Positions 10,640 to 22,702 of a stretch of 64,000 nucleotides of DNA are shown one piece after another. The DNA lies in the NCBI GenBank assembly GCA_004143645.1, contig RXPK01000215.1, positions 1,195,371-1,259,370 on the forward strand, read 5' to 3'. Made by a program: the position numbers and the translations under genes. Below the pieces are notes generated by a model. That model saw only the letters and a program-made list of their open reading frames with translations. It made no database searches and was not told the DNA's origin. This DNA is from Protaetia brevitarsis. Taxonomy: Eukaryota > Arthropoda > Insecta > Coleoptera > Scarabaeidae. How positions within the stretch are numbered: position 1 is the first letter of the stretch; each line of letters opens with the position of its first letter.

Positions 10640-12195
10640 TTATTTAGACTTTTTCTCCAATTTCACAGCACAGTTTCTTTCCTTGTTGCGGTCATCTTTT
10701 ATCAGAAGCGAGTTTTTTGCATGCCTGTGGTTTTCCAGCTTATTGTTAGACATGTCTCCACTACTGTATACTTTAGTCTTCTATTCTCTGTGTTATTAGT
10801 TGCGTATCGTGATTACCACGTTAAACCTTCGATTCTTTTACATTACATTTAAATTCATAGTTTGGTAATAATTTGACTTGTGGGCCTGGAGATATGATTT
10901 TAGATTGCGTTACACTCGCTGTAGATCCCATTATAAATCCCCCATTAATCTTATTAGCAGTTCCCTTGGCAAATTCTGTTTTCATCGCACTTATTGTGGT
11001 GAGATGCTCCAGGAATTGATCAACCGTTTGGAGAATCTACACAGTTTTTGCTCATCTATGTCTTCTTTTGCGTTCAACTGCAAATATTTCGTTTTTTCTC
11101 ACTTATTCTCCACCAGTGCAGTGTCATATTCCATATTCTGCGGCTTCTAATTCTATGAAGGTTTCTTTTCTCCAATCTCTCCTTGACTGCGTAATAACTG
11201 CAAAGCTATCATAATTCCTTCGTTCGTTTAATTTATAGTAAATGTTTATAACCATTCATTTACGTATGCAGAAGTGTGGCCGACCATGTTACCGACCAAA
11301 TTTTTAAGAAAAGCTTATCAAAGCTCAATTAATAATTGAAGATGATTAATGATTTTTCTGAGCCCTTTCAATGTACTTTAGCCATATAAGGTTATACGAG
11401 TTTCAAAAATGTATGCCATTAAGCATATATTTGAAAGAAATTTCAAACTCTTGAGCATATTTATATCTATCTAGAGCCAATAAAAAATAGTAGTGATAAT
11501 TCAAGAATTCAGTCAAGAAATACCTGTCAATAATGTTGCCCATTGTTTTTCCGAAGGCTATAATGCCTGATTCTAGTGTTAATAATAATAATTATTTCAT
11601 TTATGGATTGTGACAATGAGGTTAAAGATGTCAACTAAGACTAATCAAGATATTTCTGAATAATTCTTCCAGCAAACAAAGACCAAATAATAAAACATCA
11701 AGGTCCCTTGATAGAAAAGAAGGATTGGAGCAAAAAGACTTCATCAGCACGCCTCTTTATTATAATTTTCGAAAAGGTTACCTGGGAATTAATACAATAT
11801 GCAAAGATGTGTGCAAATATAGGGTAATCAAGAAGAATAAAGGCGTAGAGTGGATAACGTAATATTCTTTCAAAAAGTCACTAAGAGTTTGTACAAATCT
11901 GTACACATAATAATTTTAAATTAGGATACATTTTTATTGTAAGATTCACAAACTTCTAAAGATATCCACTGTTATATAAAAACAGATCATTTAAAAGAAA
12001 TCCTCAATTTAGGATTATAAAATACTTAAGGACAAAATCGTCAAAGAGTTAACATATCAGTTAGTTATGTTGTTGCAAGGCACCGGAGTACATTATACAG
12101 TGGTTAAAAGTATGTGAATTAAGGTTGTATTTGTGTGTGTATTACTCTAGAAGGGGATGACGGGCCACCAAGATTAATAAATGGAAATAAATGTA
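10640..12195. other. Interior of the long-inverted-repeat element, no recognisable gene
   Basis: Bases 10,650-11,230 are less AT-rich than the rest and could hold old coding sequence on the minus strand (a window reading EFAKGTANKINGGFIMG), but stops interrupt it and I recognise no family. Bases 11,230-12,195 are AT-rich with no motif. Confidence 0.35.
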
Positions 12196-12672
12196 TATAA
12201 TATTATGTAATATTGCTAAACTAATACTCGCGAGCATAAATGTAACTAAGTAATTAATATCAAAGCAGCACTAACGAGTAACATTAATATAAATAACAAA
12301 ATTCCATCACCATATGTTTTCTTAAAAAAGAATTATCTCCACATAACATCAAACAGTTAAACACATATATATTTCTAAATGAAGCCGTCTATTAAAGAGT
12401 TCTTTTTGTTGTTATGTACTTTTTTTTTGTATTTCTAAAGAAAACGCCGCCAAGAAACTCCAATTTGTTTACTCTATACATAAACCTTTTCTTCTCTATA
12501 TTTTTATTTTTCTGTTTAAATTTCTAGTCGTTACCTTTATTCGCAGTAATATACATAATTAAGTGATTTATGGCTATGATAAGTGAATACGTCCTCCGAA
12601 AGTTGCATTTACAATCAAGAAAATTTAAAATTCTGGATTGCTGGTGACCCGATTTTTCCTGTGAGAAGTGTA

Positions 12673-13864
12673 TATATATGTGACATGTATTACGATTTAT
12701 CCTGGTTAGTATTGATTTCGTTACCCGTACTATTTAGATCATAGCACCACACAACAACGCAAGATCAAATAAACATACCGCCGTGCGGTCCGCCAAAACA
12801 TACAAAACGCAAAACAAGCAAAATTAATTTGCGCTCGGCACAATTACAAACGAATCAATCGCGTGCCGCCCAAATTCCAAATTACTCTCGTCGCCCTTTT
12901 CAGGCTAGCGGTAATCGTACAGTTTTAAATGGACGAATTAATGCCAGCGACCAAATCAAATTCACTTCATTCGAAACGAGTAGCAGCAAATATTAGCGCT
13001 GAGTTAACTGCGGCTTTGCCCGAATAAAAAGGACAACTGCAGCGACATCTATACCGCCAGTGCACCGATTGCGTTGAAAATGGTCGGACCGCGTTGCAAT
13101 TTTACGTTAAGAATAAAAGGGAGATTAGTGGAAACGCGCTGTGAATATTTAGACAGATATAAAACTAATCGAAACCGTTTCAGAGAAGTTTTATTGTAGG
13201 GTAACTGCATCGTATAAATATATAGGCGTTCCATTTAAGAGTATTTCTTCGATTGCAGCTCTATTTTTCATTTTAGAAAAAAAAAACATCTTTATAAACA
13301 TTTTATACAATTTAATGCTGCATAGCCTAAAAATGTTTCTGACTATACAAGGTGTTCTAAAAGCAGGAGAACGTATACTTGCTCCGTTATTTTAAACGAT
13401 CTAGATATATATTATTCCAGTAGTTAATTAGTAGTTATAATATTTAGTTTTTAAGTTACTGCAATCCTACGCAAAAATAATAATAAGACTTTATATGCAC
13501 TACTAGGTATCTAGCTGTAATAACAACATTATTTACGCTTTTATACTTTCATACTTTAGATACCACACATCCACACTTATTTGGATACAACAGTGAAACT
13601 AAAATCGATATAATTATATACAAGTACTCACTGTAGTCCTGAACATTTGTTTAACTTCAGTCTGAGGTGACCTGCTTTCTTTTTTTAGTAGTAGCCTTTA
13701 CTCATGTTAAATTAATCTTCATATAAATTTATATTAAACATTTAAAAACAATAATTAAAATGGTAGACACGATTTAAAGTGTGTACAACATTGTCAAAAA
13801 CACAATATGCAAAAATAATGTAAAAAACAATTGCCACCCTAGGGCTAATAAATAAATTAAAACA
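12673..13864. other. Stretch without recognisable gene; CpG-richer pocket at 12,700-13,240
   Basis: Bases 12,760-13,100 are less AT-rich than the surroundings, with short A-rich and CGC-rich words and no long frame. The rest is AT-rich. A possible mariner-type terminus (ACAAGGTGTTCTAAAA) is at 13,359 but has no partner. This could be non-coding host DNA. Confidence 0.35.
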
Positions 13865-15365
13865 ATGAATCTATTCTTAGGTTAGATTAGATTAGAACTG
13901 GGGTGGCCTATGTACTTGTTTCACTGCGACCTTTTCAGATCTATTGTGACCCCATTTTTCCTAGACGATGCTCTCTAATTTTGCTCTCTTAATTAGCCTT
14001 ATCATCTTTGAGAGCGATTTCTTTGTGTAGCTGCTAGCTGTGGGGTTCTTCACGCCCATTAGTAGAAACCTTGTTCTCGCCAGGCCTTCATATTGACATT
14101 CTTCCTTCTCTTGGCAGAATCTGCAGGTTGCGTCATATGCCAAGCTTATGTTGTACATATGCCTATTTAGTCTGTAGTGACCAATCAGCACACCTACTAT
14201 CATTTTGCCAGTGCTCCTGTCTTTATTCAGTAGATTTCTAGTAAATTCAGGCCTCTGTTTTATTAGGAACCTTTTTGCCTCTCTCTGTCCCGATGATTTT
14301 TGCCACCACTCTCTGGACTGAATATGTATCTATTCATTGATGGATTTTTTAATTTGCCATTTGGTAGTGCCGAAAGAAGGGCCAGCTTTAACGAACGACC
14401 TAGGCGAACGCCTAGCCTAGCTCATCCGCCGCCTCATTTTCTCTCAAGTTCTAGTGGCTACGACCCAGACCAGTGTCCACCTCATTTAAGGCGCTTACAC
14501 AGTCCCAAATCAGCTTATAATCCACACCTATGGAACTAATCGCTTTAAGTGTGGACTGATCGTCCGAGAAAATAGCGACGCTTTTAGCTGGCTCGGTACA
14601 TCTTTTTTTTTTCAGGAACATAATAGTGGAGTGCAGCAATCTTAGTTCAATCTCTGTGTCTTTGCTGAAGCTTACCGAAAGAGCCTTTTACGTTTCTTAG
14701 AGTATGTTCCAGCTCCAATGCCGTAGTCCGTTTTAGATCTGTCTATATACCACTTGAGTCCGATCTTACTGGAGTACCTGTCTCCTAGTCCTTCCTGTAT
14801 CTGGTATAACCTGATTTTCTTTCTAGATGGAATTTTTGAACCGTACCATCACATTATTGCATTCCTAAAAAGGATCCCTTCTTGTGTTCATTTGATAGTT
14901 TTTTATAGTTAGTGCCGTGCGATTTACTTATCGGTACTTGATTATGCAAAAGTCTATGTACTGTAGACCTTCCAACTTCTTGTATATAAATATGCAGCTG
15001 TGGTAGGTTTACAATGACTTCCATTGCCACCTAACGCACCTTTGGCCACCATACTATAGCTCCGTACGTTGTGATGGGTTTCATTACTTTTGTGTATAAC
15101 CAGTTGGGTTAATCCCCATTTCCTTCCACACAGCCTTCTGCATCTACATAGGGCGATAGTGGTTTCGCAAGGTTGTTTTCTGGATATGTGGATTCCAGGT
15201 ATGTCTTTGATGAAACCATAGCATTTAAAGCGGTTTGCATGCGCTCCACCAGAACCTTTGGGAACTACCCTCTAACGACTATTGTAAGATTGTCAGCATA
15301 CCGCAGGCAATGAAATCCCTTTCTGGTCCTAATCCATTATGGGCTATAAAGTAGCAAGGGAGATA
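13865..15365 (-). mobile_element. I/LOA-like LINE with RNase H relic, minus strand
   Basis: Reading the minus strand: the RT C-terminal thumb (KVMKPITTYGAIVWW near 15,080), an RNase H piece (SVAIFSDDQSTLKAI, 14,639-14,451) and a C-terminal zinc-knuckle-like segment (LIGHYRLNRHMYN, CRFCQEKEE, 14,203-13,961). This order is that of the I superclade of LINEs (I, LOA, R1 relatives) whose ORF2 ends with RNase H and a Cys motif. Multiple stops and frameshifts are present. The 3' end passes into TTAGGTTAGATTAGATTAG at 13,878-13,897 (plus-strand reading). Confidence 0.75.
13878..13897 (-). repeat. TTAG(G/A)-type short repeat at the LINE 3' end
   Basis: Four short TTAGG/TTAGA units abut the 3' end of the I/LOA-like LINE. 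This may be the element's own tail or its target site. The resemblance to the insect telomere repeat TTAGG is noted but four units are too few to conclude. Confidence 0.6.
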
Positions 15366-15679
15366 AGACTCCGCAAGTTTAATCAATAATAAATCACGTT
15401 ATTGGATGTCGATAATTTGCATCAAAAATTATTAAATAAATCACATATTACTTTATGCGTTCTAACGGGGTTACCAATCATCAATAGAATTTCAATACGT
15501 TTCTTTTCTGTTAATTGATAAATTGTTAATATTTGGACATATACGTTAATGCAGACAGCAAGTACTGACTTTTAATTTCATGGATAACTAACCATAAACA
15601 TGAATTAAAAAAATACTTAATTAAATATCTCTGTTGTTATTAAACATGAGGGCGCTAAACCTTCTGATTCGGATAGAAA
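15366..15679. other. Short AT-rich stretch, nothing recognised
   Basis: No motif or frame of note is seen. Confidence 0.3.
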
Positions 15680-16160
15680 TACAGGAATGGCCACACATTC
15701 GCGTCGGTTTATATACGAAAAGTGGTAACATATTTTCAATTTTTTTTTGTTAAAGGTCATACAGGTTCAGAAGGACCACATTTCAAAATTATTTTGAATT
15801 ATACAGGGTGACTTAAAGAAATAAATTAGATGGACCACCTGTATATTATGGCATATTTTGATAGTACAGACTAAATAAAGGCAAGTTAGTTTTAGGTCTT
15901 TTATACTTCACTCAACTCGTTTACGAGATAATTAACTATTCTTCAAAATGTAGACTAAAATTTAAGAGACATGCTTGTCATGCATATTTAAGCTAGATAT
16001 TTTAAACTGTATTTATCTTTTAACTAAAGCATTAGACTTGAAAATAAAATAAATGTAATGCAAAAGAAATATACAGGGTGAACAAAAACAAAAGCATTTG
16101 AAAATATATTACCGCTTTTCGTATATAAACCGACGCGAATGTAGTGGCTTCCGATTTCCG
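15680..16160. mobile_element. Foldback (MITE-like) element
   Basis: Arms 15,692-15,740 and 16,098-16,145 are near-perfect inverted repeats (ATTCGCGTCGGTTTATATAC and its complement). Weaker similarity extends outward to about 15,670 and 16,165. The roughly 360-bp centre contains ATACAGGGTGA-type motifs typical of mariner-like termini (15,805 and 16,073). No coding capacity is seen. Confidence 0.65.
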
Positions 16161-16464
16161 ATTTTCATTAAACGTGTAATTCGAATTAATCCATACATTT
16201 GCCTAACCCTGTATATTAACCTAAGTACTAAAGTAGTACGCATGCATTTTATTCATAAACCGTTAAATAAGAGGTAAACATTAAAATTGGAAATAAACGA
16301 ACCTTAAACCACAACAATTAAAAGTAGCTATATTATCTTTAATTATCAAAATCTAGAGCAGATGTTGGAAATATGTCCATTTTCTCTTAAGCATATTTCT
16401 ACCCTATTTTGCATTACTTTTTGCAACAATTTTAGCGCAATGGATACAAATGCCTCCCTTATTC
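16161..16464. other. Short AT-rich stretch, nothing recognised
   Basis: No frame or repeat boundary is seen apart from a CCCTGTATATT mariner-end-like motif at about 16,207. Confidence 0.3.
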
Positions 16465-18270
16465 TATTTATTTATTTATTTATTTATTTTCATTCTCTTT
16501 CTATAGTACAAAAAAATTGTGTCGAAAGCGGCAAAAAGTAAATAACAAAAATATACATAAAAAACAATCACATAAAGTATCCCTTTAAACCCGTTTTAAA
16601 AATACCCGTTTGTAAAATTAGATAAAAAAAATACATGACAGTATCACAGATGACCTGGAATTATATTACCTATTGTCTCTTTAAAAAAGTCCTCTACATT
16701 ATATAGTGCCCTTTGTTTTAAGTAGTTCATAATACATTTTTTTAATTCTTTTTTTGCGGGAGTGATTTTACAGCATCAGGTAGATGATTATAAATTTTTA
16801 AGCATTGGTATATTGTGGTTTTTTGCACTTTACTTAGATGCGTGAATGACGGAATTAGTTGTTTTTTACATGCACCTCTAGTGTCTCTACCATGGTCAAT
16901 TTCGTACTTTTGGAAAAACTCACTGTAGTTGTTTAGTGAACAAAGCACACTCCAAAACGTATAAGGCAGGGAGAGTCAAAATATTATTGTTTTTAAAAGC
17001 ATTACACACGTGTCTCTATAGTTAATATTAAACAAAGATCTAACACAAGCTTTTTGTAAAATAAATATCCTGTTCGCATGCACTGAGTTGCCCCAGAATA
17101 TAATGCCATATTTTAGTCTGGAGTACACATTCCCGTAGTATGCAGTTAACGCTGCCGCGGCACTCACGGTGTATCGGATTGTTCTTAGTCCATAACACGC
17201 ACTAGACAGCTTGCCGGCAAGTGTTTGTATGTGGCCTTTCCAAGATAGGTCCGCGTCCAGGATCCAGCCCAAGAACGGCAATTCGTCTGATGAGGTAAGT
17301 GTTCCTGTTTTGTGTTGTATACTTATAGTTTCCGTGTTAAAATATATTAATTTTGTTTTAGTGATATTAAGTTTTAAATTATTTTTTAGAAACCATTCTT
17401 CATATAAGCGTAAGTTGTTCTGTACGGTATTAATTAGACCAGACTGGATTTCACAACGTGCAACTGAGGACGTGTCATCAGCGAATATCACCGTCAGACT
17501 GTCGGTCACTGCTGGCAGGTCGTTTACGTACAACAGGAACATAATCGGGCCTAAAATTGTTCCTTGTGGTACCCCTCTAGGCACCACCATCCTGTCAGAT
17601 CTCACCTCCTTACCAGATTCCTCATTCGCAATAGTACATTGGGTTCTATTTGAGAAGAAGCACCGCAACCAATCCACGGTACGCCACGGAATCCCATCAC
17701 CTCCAATTTATGAAACAATATTTCGCGATGCACGCAATCGAACGCCTTACTCAAATCCATCAGGACACATGCTGTATGTTGCTTTTCGTTTAGACCAGCA
17801 ACGATATCCTCCATAAGCTGATATAATGCACGATTGGTTGATCTTCCCTTTACAGACCCGTTTTGATAAGTATTCAAAATTTTGTGTTTGTCTATAAAGT
17901 GTGTTATTCTTTTCAGAACTAGCTTTTCGAAGATTTTTGATATATTCGACACTATGGCAATAGGTCGGTAGTTTTTCATAACTTTCTTATCGCCACTTTT
18001 GTAGATCAGCTTTATCAGCGTGTGTTTTAATATATATATATAATATAAATTGGGAATACGCCAGACTGGAAGGAGTTATTTATTGTATGTGTTAAAGGCA
18101 CTGTAATGGCATCTGTGCAGTAGCCTAACACAGATGTAGAGACCTCGTCATAGCCTGTTGTGTTAGTGTTTTTTAATTCTTTTAATGTGTTTATCACTTC
18201 CTTATAATCTGTTGGTAAAAGATCTTGCTAACGTTTCTTTATAGTTTGCTCGGTTTTATAGACATAAAAC
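16465..18270 (-). mobile_element. Minus-strand LINE with nearly complete RT, (TAAA)n tail
   Basis: From about 18,250 on the minus strand: LLPTDYKEVINTLKELKN and TGYDEVSTSVL (the pre-RT segment), NYRPIAIVSNISKIFEKL (17,979), LMDLSKAFDCVHREI with the first catalytic aspartate, GVPQGTILGPIMF and FADD (in 17,677-16,976, 233 codons open), then LSWKGHIQTL and YGIIFWGNS. The C-terminus continues brokenly to about 16,740. The RT box is FADD rather than YADD, a common variant. The 3' end is a run of AAAT units (about 16,465-16,490). At least three frameshifts or stops inactivate it. The endonuclease is missing. Confidence 0.85.
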
Positions 18271-19224
18271 AAATTATTTTTTTTTGATAGTTTTGGCGTT
18301 CAATTGTTATGGTGAAATAATTACAATAGAAAACAGGGTAGGTCTCAAATGACACCCTCATGGAACTTCACATCTGAATTGTGATAAATTGATTTTAATT
18401 TATGTAGGTTACGTCTGGCTCATAGAAGGAATTGCAGAAGCATAAACGGCTCTAGAATGTATAATACGCATATATAAATAAAAACGGGCGCTCGTAAACC
18501 TCTATATTACCCAGTAAATTTATTCACAAACGTCATTTCCATTTAAACAGACCGTCTACGAAAGCACATACGGCGAGAAGTGAATCCCTGGCAACCGCTC
18601 TATAAGCCGCCACCTATCCCCTCTACACCCTGAACGGCGTCGACGATATAGGACATCACTGTTAATATACGGCCCCGGTTAATCCCCAAGGATTGCGACC
18701 TCTCTTAAACAGAATCATTCGGGTTTTAACGAGCACACTCCACTTCTGGACCGGTCGGCGAACAAGCAAGGTAATGAATATGGATACCCGAACGGGACTG
18801 GGTGACTTTTTCCGCCGTCGCGCGCGTTCGCTAGCTAGTTTGAGGATTAAGGTCGCCTTGGGTTAGGAGGTAATGCTGCCGGAGACACGTGGGGCTTCCC
18901 TAATGGAAAAGAATGAGACGGAAGGGTGCATTTATGATGTTTTCATTTATCTGTTTCACTGAAGTTTGATCTTGTGCTGCGTTAGTGATTTTTTGCGATG
19001 CCTCTTGTTAATAATAACTCATGGCTTATTTTAGTAAAGTAAAATTTAGCAAATATTTAGTAAATAGTAAAATTTTTATAACTCTTGCAAAACGACTCTT
19101 CGTTCATCAATAGAGTAAACTTAAAGACTTATATATTCTTTTTTTCCATTTGAGTCAATTTTTCTGCATTTGAAAATATGTCACCTTGTATCTCAGTTTT
19201 GAACACCCTGTATATTAATTAATT
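18271..19224. other. Stretch without recognisable gene
   Basis: Bases 18,500-18,900 are less AT-rich with several CpGs, and no frame passes 60 codons. A mariner-like terminus (AACACCCTGTA) ends at about 19,212 and a possible opposite terminus (ACAGGGTAGGTCTCAAATGA) begins near 18,332, so a degraded non-autonomous element of about 880 bp is possible but not convincing. Confidence 0.35.
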
Positions 19225-19820
19225 AACTATGTAGTTAATCACAATATCCTTTTACATAAATTAAAACATTATGGCGTAAATGGAGTGTCGTTGAGCTGGT
19301 TCAGATCCTACCTTACAGAGAGGAAGCAAAGTGTAATAGTGAAGAATTGCCAATCGTCATTTTTAAAACTGAATGTTGGGGTGCCGCAAGGTTCCGTGTT
19401 GCGTCCAACACTCTTTGTGGTTTACATTAATGATTTTGCTGCTCATTTAAATGAAACAGAACAAACAACCATGTATGCGGATGACATTAGTATGATTATA
19501 AGCTCTCATAATATATCTGAACTATTAATTAAAATCGAAATCATTTACAACAAAGCGTGTAATTGGATGGCATATAACCATTTGATGATAAATAAGGAAA
19601 AAACCAAGTTCATATACTTTCATAACAAAATAAAGTCAATTCAAGAAATTAACATTAATCAAGTTACCTGGAATACTCACGTATCAAGTAATTTTTTAGG
19701 AATATTTGTCCATGAAAATTTGGAATGGTCACATCACATTGAATATTTGTCGAAAACGTTATCTAAAACACGTTATGCCTTGAAACAATTGAGAGAAACT
19801 TGTAATAGACTTTAAAAACC
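19225..19820 (+). mobile_element. LINE RT fragment
   Basis: An open frame starts within RT (VNHNILLHKLKHYGVNG, just after the first catalytic box), passes GVPQGSVLRPTLF and YADDISMI, then INKEKTKFIYF and FLGIFVHENLEWSHHI, and stops at 19,815. It is 5'-truncated and lacks the C-terminal domain, with no tail, so it has also lost its 3' end. The R in SVLRP replaces the usual G. Confidence 0.8.
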
Positions 19821-19839
19821 TTTTAACTTAGCTGATCTG

Positions 19840-21850
19840 GATATTATTTTTGATCTTAAGGCCCTGGTAAGTGCTCCTGCAGATGCGGATCCCCTAGTAA
19901 TCCGATATTTTATTTCTACTTCAGTTCCGCTATTTTCACTTATTACAGATCCCAAATATATAAACTATTAACTTTTTCTATCTCTGCTCTCTCTAATTCT
20001 TGATCTTGTTCCAAAATTAACTTGTGTTTAGACTCTCTTTTTTTGCTTGCTCCTAATTCCATATATTTAATCTTTTCATAATTTATGTTCAATCCTATTA
20101 TAGCTGCTGCTCTTTTAAATCTTCTTAAGACTTAAGACAAGTTCCTTTTCTTCAAATGCAATAATTACTACACCATCCGCGTAAGCAATCATTTCGTGGG
20201 TCCTTGAATATATACTTTTCCAGGTTTGTATTTGGCTTTTTCTACATACCGATTCCAAAAACCAAGTTGAAAAGTACGGTGGATAAGGAATCACCCTGCG
20301 TTAACTCTTTTGTGACATCAAAACTGTCTGTTAATTCCCGCTCGATTCTCACTTTATATTTTGTATTACTTAGAGGTTGCTTCACTAGTCTCCATAATAT
20401 TACTGTTTAGGACAGAATTATATACATTTGTTTTGTCCTAACCCGACTTCGTAGTTTAGTTTTGTTACGTCTCCATATTTAGATTTAAGTTCCTTCAGTT
20501 CTAAGAAGTTAATAGTGAAGACATCTTTCCCTTTTTCGATTCTTTCTTTATTCTATCAGACACCCTCTTCATTTGTAATTTACGACCACTAGAGTTCCTT
20601 TGTACACCACACGCAATCACTTTTGTAACCCCACCAAGGAAAAATGGTCAGTATAACAAGGGACTACTAGTTCAAAACCATATTGTAATAAGCAGTTCTG
20701 TTTCGACATTTCAAGCGACAATACATTTGTAAATATCTTACTATGTAAATATATGAAAATACAAAAAAAAGGTTTTGTGTGTTTTGTTATTTAAATACAT
20801 CAACGTAGAAGTGACAAATCCAGCACCAACGCATTCACAAAAGTTCTACAATTACTAATATGAAACTGTTGTAATATTTTCAATATTTCCTTTCTTTTAA
20901 TCGGATCATAGGCTTTCTTGAAATCTATAAACACAGCATGTATTGACATTCTACATTTTACATTTTTCTTGTATTTGTCTTATAATGTGGATCTGATCTA
21001 CTACCGATCGACCTGCCCTAAAACCCGCGTAATAATCACCTACAAGAGTCTCAATGTCTTTTTGAAGTTTGTCTTTTATTAATACAGCCAGTATTTTGTA
21101 TACCACGTCTAGCAATGAGATTTCTCTATAATTATCACACTTTTTGGTATTGGTTGTGTAATTGCTTCTTTCCACCGATTAGGCATTTCCTCTCCATGCC
21201 ATACGTCTTCTATAATTTGTACAATATGTTCCTGTAAAATATCTCCACCATATTTTAACATCTCAGCACATACGCCATTTTCCTCTGGACTTTTATTATT
21301 TTTCAGGTGTTTTATGATATTCTTAATTTCAACATCCTCTATTTGCTCATTATTTGCAGTTTCCCAGTTCTCATCCAATCAATTGTTCTCACTATTTCCT
21401 CCCTCATTTAGTATATCTTGAAAATAACGCATCCATCTATATTTCTTCTCTTGAAAATCTCCAATTAGCCAACTTGGTCTTCTCACTCGATGAAGATGCT
21501 TTTTCTGTGATATCCTCCTTTTCCATCTCTAACTTCTTTATAAAATTTTCTAATATCTTTGCCCTTGAAATTATCTTCTATTTGTTCCAACTTCAACTCA
21601 ATAAATAATCGTTTCTTTTTTCTACATGTTTGCTTAGCTATTCTTCTGTTTACCTGGTAAACTGGTCTAAATTCTGGGTAACCATTTTCAATTTCATCCC
21701 CGCCCTTTCATTTAGAACTCTCCTGCAATCTTCATCAAACCTAATATTTGTAATATGAAATCCGGAAAATTTACTGCTCAATAAAGTGTTTAACAAAACT
21801 TCCACCATAAAAACGGTATTTATAAATATAACTACCCATTTGAAAAACAC
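19840..21850 (-). mobile_element. RTE-like LINE relic, minus strand
   Basis: On the minus strand, DEDCRRVLNERAGMKLKM (about 21,745) is the linker after the endonuclease. NNKSPEENGVCAEMLKYGG and MPNRWKEAI (21,378-21,109), then NYREISLLDVVYKILA and YYAGFRAGRSVVDQI (21,175-20,951), and HAVFIDFKKAYDPIKR (about 20,930) are RT. After a 400-bp unrelated stretch, ELTQGDSLSTVLFNLVF (about 20,300) and a YADG box (YADD expected, about 20,175) follow. QGDSLS-type RT with this linker marks the RTE/BovB-like group. Many stops, an insertion near 20,430-20,860 and a mutated active-site box make it dead. Confidence 0.75.
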
Positions 21851-22467
21851 CTATCATTAACTTTCGTATCCGGAGCCATTAGTAAACTATGCTGCAAATT
21901 ATGACGGACTTACAAGCGTGGTAAAGTAAAGGTTGCTTCGCCATGCTCTCATTAAGATCGTGAACGTTATTAATTGCCGTCGTAACGGAGATAATAAACC
22001 CTAATGGCGCTAAAACATCAGCTATAGTCGCACTTACCGCTGTGCTACTGCAGATATTCGCAATCGCTTTTGTGTTTCATCTTTTCTACTGTATATAGGA
22101 TGGTGGGTGGGGTTTTAAGTAGAATTGATGTTGGCACTTAAGAGCGGTGATTAGACGCCAAGATTTAAAACTTTATTTTTAGGTACAATCTCTCGCTCCG
22201 AATGCTACGATAAATTCTGATTATAAAATGGATTTATTGAGATAATCTTGTTGTGAGAAAGCACATTTAATCAGATGTTTCTTTTTTTATACAGGCTGAA
22301 GTTTCGTTTGTTGCACGTCATTATTAACTTAATTCATGTGGCCACCGATTTGAAGACAGCTCATCAAGAAAACGTTAAGTGTATAAAAGTCTTTATTTTA
22401 TGTAATATTTTAATAAGAATAATTGTATTATCAAAATTTTAAAAAAAATCCCTTCTCTATGAATATC
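21851..22467. other. Stretch without recognisable gene
   Basis: No transposon motif or long frame is seen. It has mixed composition and is possibly host DNA. Confidence 0.3.
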
Positions 22468-22584
22468 GTATTGTAACGAGCGCCAACTTTTGAAACTGGC
22501 GATTCCGATAGGCGTCCCTAGATGGCGCTAGCATAGCGGAAGACAGAACTACCTACGAGGAATGACAGAGGACAGTACCGGGTC

Positions 22585-22655
22585 GAAGATTCGAGAATAT
22601 TCTGGAAGGAATCTGGAAGGACGTTCTAGAAGGGTCTCGAACAATCTGGAAGTTC
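22585..22655 (+). promoter_or_regulatory. Heat-shock element cluster in solo LTR
   Basis: Five units alternate exactly as the HSF consensus requires: GAA at 22,585, TTC at 22,590, GAA at 22,595, TTC at 22,600 and GAA at 22,605, each separated by two bases. A further TTC-GAA pair lies at 22,624-22,631 and a GAA plus TTC (one-base gap) at 22,649-22,655. The array ends about 10 bp upstream of a TATA box. HSF trimers bind three or more contiguous units. Five perfect units are unlikely by chance. Confidence 0.8.
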
Positions 22656-22663
22656 GCGCTAGC

Positions 22664-22702
22664 TATAAATAACGCGTCGGGTTGGCCAGGAGGCAGTCAG
22701 TC
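22664..22702 (+). promoter_or_regulatory. TATA box and initiator of the solo LTR
   Basis: TATAAAT at 22,664-22,670 is followed about 31-35 bp downstream by GCAGTCAGTC (22,693-22,702), an arthropod initiator-like start. The spacing is right for RNA polymerase II. Confidence 0.65.

Larger units (their letters stand above)
9493..12670. mobile_element. 3.18-kb DNA element with about 470-bp terminal inverted repeats
   Basis: The left arm (about 9493-9966) and right arm (about 12,200-12,670) are inverted copies of one another. The terminal motif CACTTC(A/T)CACAGG is followed inward by AAAAATCGGG, and flanking TA at 9491-9492 and 12,671-12,672 fits a TA target duplication. Matching landmarks deeper in the arms include CATAAATCACTT, GTTTGATGTTATGT and AACATATGG(C/T)GATGG. 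No transposase is recognisable in the interior. TA duplication and long arms suggest a non-autonomous Tc1/mariner-superfamily or foldback element. The superfamily is inferred, not shown. Confidence 0.75.

Noticed and set aside
17211..17816. 201-codon plus frame
   Set aside because: It is the antisense shadow of the minus-strand LINE RT frames at 17,979-16,976.
18332..19212. Possible mariner-type MITE (ACAGGG ... CCCTGTA)
   Set aside because: Only the outer few bases match and no extended inverted repeat is visible.
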